Part shown: one piece after another, positions 63,252-64,000 of the stretch | How the letters are laid out: each line of letters starts with the position of its first letter | How positions within the stretch are numbered: position 1 is the stretch's first letter | DNA from: Zasmidium citrigriseum | Lineage: Eukaryota; Ascomycota; Dothideomycetes; Mycosphaerellales; Mycosphaerellaceae | Length of the DNA: 64,000 bases | Assembly: GCA_002786025.1 (NCBI GenBank) | Contig: NHNW01000034.1 | Span: forward strand, 372,001-436,000 | Reading direction: 5' to 3' | Program-made: the position numbers and the translations under genes | Notes under the pieces: model-generated | What the model was told of the DNA's origin: nothing | The model's database searches: none | What the model saw: only the letters and a program-made list of their open reading frames with translations

Positions 63252-63833
63252 ATGGCATCCTTTCTCTCTACCACCAACTTCAGCATGTGGACGATACCAG
63301 CTTTCTGGGTAAGCCGATCTCGATGAATGGATACGCCTCCATCTGCTCCTCAACCATATGTCACTTGAAACCCATACTTACCCACCTTCAAACAGATCAT
63401 AAGCATGATCCCCCGAGCCCACGGCAAATCCCTCTACTCCAAAGCAACCTCATCTCCCAACAAGAAAGAAACCCCCTCCGAAGGCTTCGACAACCGCGCT
63501 CCCCGCTCCTTCACCAAGATCGTCGAGGCCGACAAAACCCTCGATCCGGCCATCAAAGCCCGCATCCTCCGAGCAGAGGCAGCTTTTGATAACGGTTTCG
63601 AGAACTTTGGACCCTACTGTGCTGCGATCGTGGCTGCTAATGCGGCGAGGCTGGATACGAGTCTTGTGAATGGGATTTCGTTGGCGTATTTGGCTACGAG
63701 GGTGGCGTATAATCATTTTTATGATGTTGGGGAGACGCAGACGCTTGCTGGGATGAGGTCGGGGGCGTATTTGGGTGGGTTGTTGATGTTGTTTCATTTG
63801 TTTGTTAAGGCGGGGAGTGAGTTGAGTAAGTAG
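63252..63833 (+). CDS. MAPEG-family membrane protein
   Basis: Exons 63252-63308 and 63396-63833 (87-bp intron, donor GTAAGC, acceptor ACAG) give 164 aa. Four hydrophobic segments fit the MAPEG fold: the first spans the exon junction (MWTIPAFWIISMI), and later ones lie around GPYCAAIVAANAARL, GISLAYLATRVAYN and SGAYLGGLLMLFHLFVK. The stretch RILRAEAAFDNGFENFGPYC corresponds to the RAxxAxxNxxEN signature. MAPEG proteins include microsomal glutathione transferases and eicosanoid enzymes; fungal members are mostly uncharacterised. The product should sit in the ER or a related membrane. Confidence 0.88.
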
Positions 63834-64000
63834 ATCATATGCTTCTTGGATGAAGCGTTCGCAGCCTGGAAGGCTTCAAAGTACGCTGAAGGGGAGTAGG
63901 AGAATCTGAAGGGCGATAGATATCCAAAAGACTTGCTTACCTCGATGGAGATGTTTGCCTGCTTCCTCTTTAGACTTTTGGAATCGACATGCTCTTCTGC
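63834..64000. other. Right end of window, nothing recognised
   Basis: 167 bp after the MAPEG stop with no feature I can support. Confidence 0.4.

Noticed and set aside
1..64000. Transposable elements, RIP-degraded repeats, CRISPR arrays, prophage
   Set aside because: No reverse transcriptase, transposase or integrase motifs, no long terminal or inverted repeats noticed, no AT-rich blocks; CRISPR and prophage are not expected in a fungal genome.

Overview
The window is nuclear DNA of a filamentous ascomycete, most probably a dothideomycete (the class call is inference). Signs: compact genes split by 45-150 bp introns with GTRNGT donors and CTRAY branch sites, no operons, and a typical fungal gene set: NoxR, Med17, Isn1, Thi20, Ies6, Ykt6, Rad9, Nse1, RPS16, an NLR-type NACHT protein, and fungal F-box and transcription-factor families. 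I saw no tRNA, rRNA, CRISPR array, reverse transcriptase or transposase.

Layout. 0-12 kb: the disordered tail of a gene entering from the left, a flavocytochrome b2-type hydroxy-acid dehydrogenase, two tandem F-box genes, a 1069-aa NACHT/ankyrin NLR, and a metallo-beta-lactamase. 12-21.6 kb is gene-poor, with one clear gene (an acidic conserved protein) and one tentative minus-strand gene. 21.6-30 kb: nitronate monooxygenase, an orphan membrane protein, two divergent members of an unrecognised protein family, and noxR. 30-44 kb: a RING/LON-domain protein, another F-box gene, a third member of the unrecognised family, an aldo-keto reductase, a transcription-factor-like protein without a zinc cluster, MED17, and the IMP 5'-nucleotidase ISN1. 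44-51 kb: a run of five minus-strand F-box genes. 51-64 kb is a dense housekeeping block: IES6, YKT6, THI20, an F-box/LRR gene, RAD9, an RCC1 protein, RPS16, NSE1 and a MAPEG protein.

The two most unusual features are family expansions. Eight F-box genes (4.4, 5.4, 34.0, 44.3, 45.4, 46.8, 48.5 and 50.2 kb) share an N-terminal F-box and a short C-terminal T(F/L)G-type motif, so they look like one diversifying family of SCF substrate adaptors. Three genes (24.9, 26.6 and 35.5 kb) form a family I cannot name. Two carry an intron at exactly the same codon boundary; the third lacks it with no change of frame. Both families lie among ordinary housekeeping genes.

Gene models below were spliced by hand from open frames, splice consensus and remembered protein family features. 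No alignment or expression data were available. Three models (RAD9, THI20, ISN1) need a non-canonical splice site or an in-frame insertion to fit the family, and this is flagged in each.
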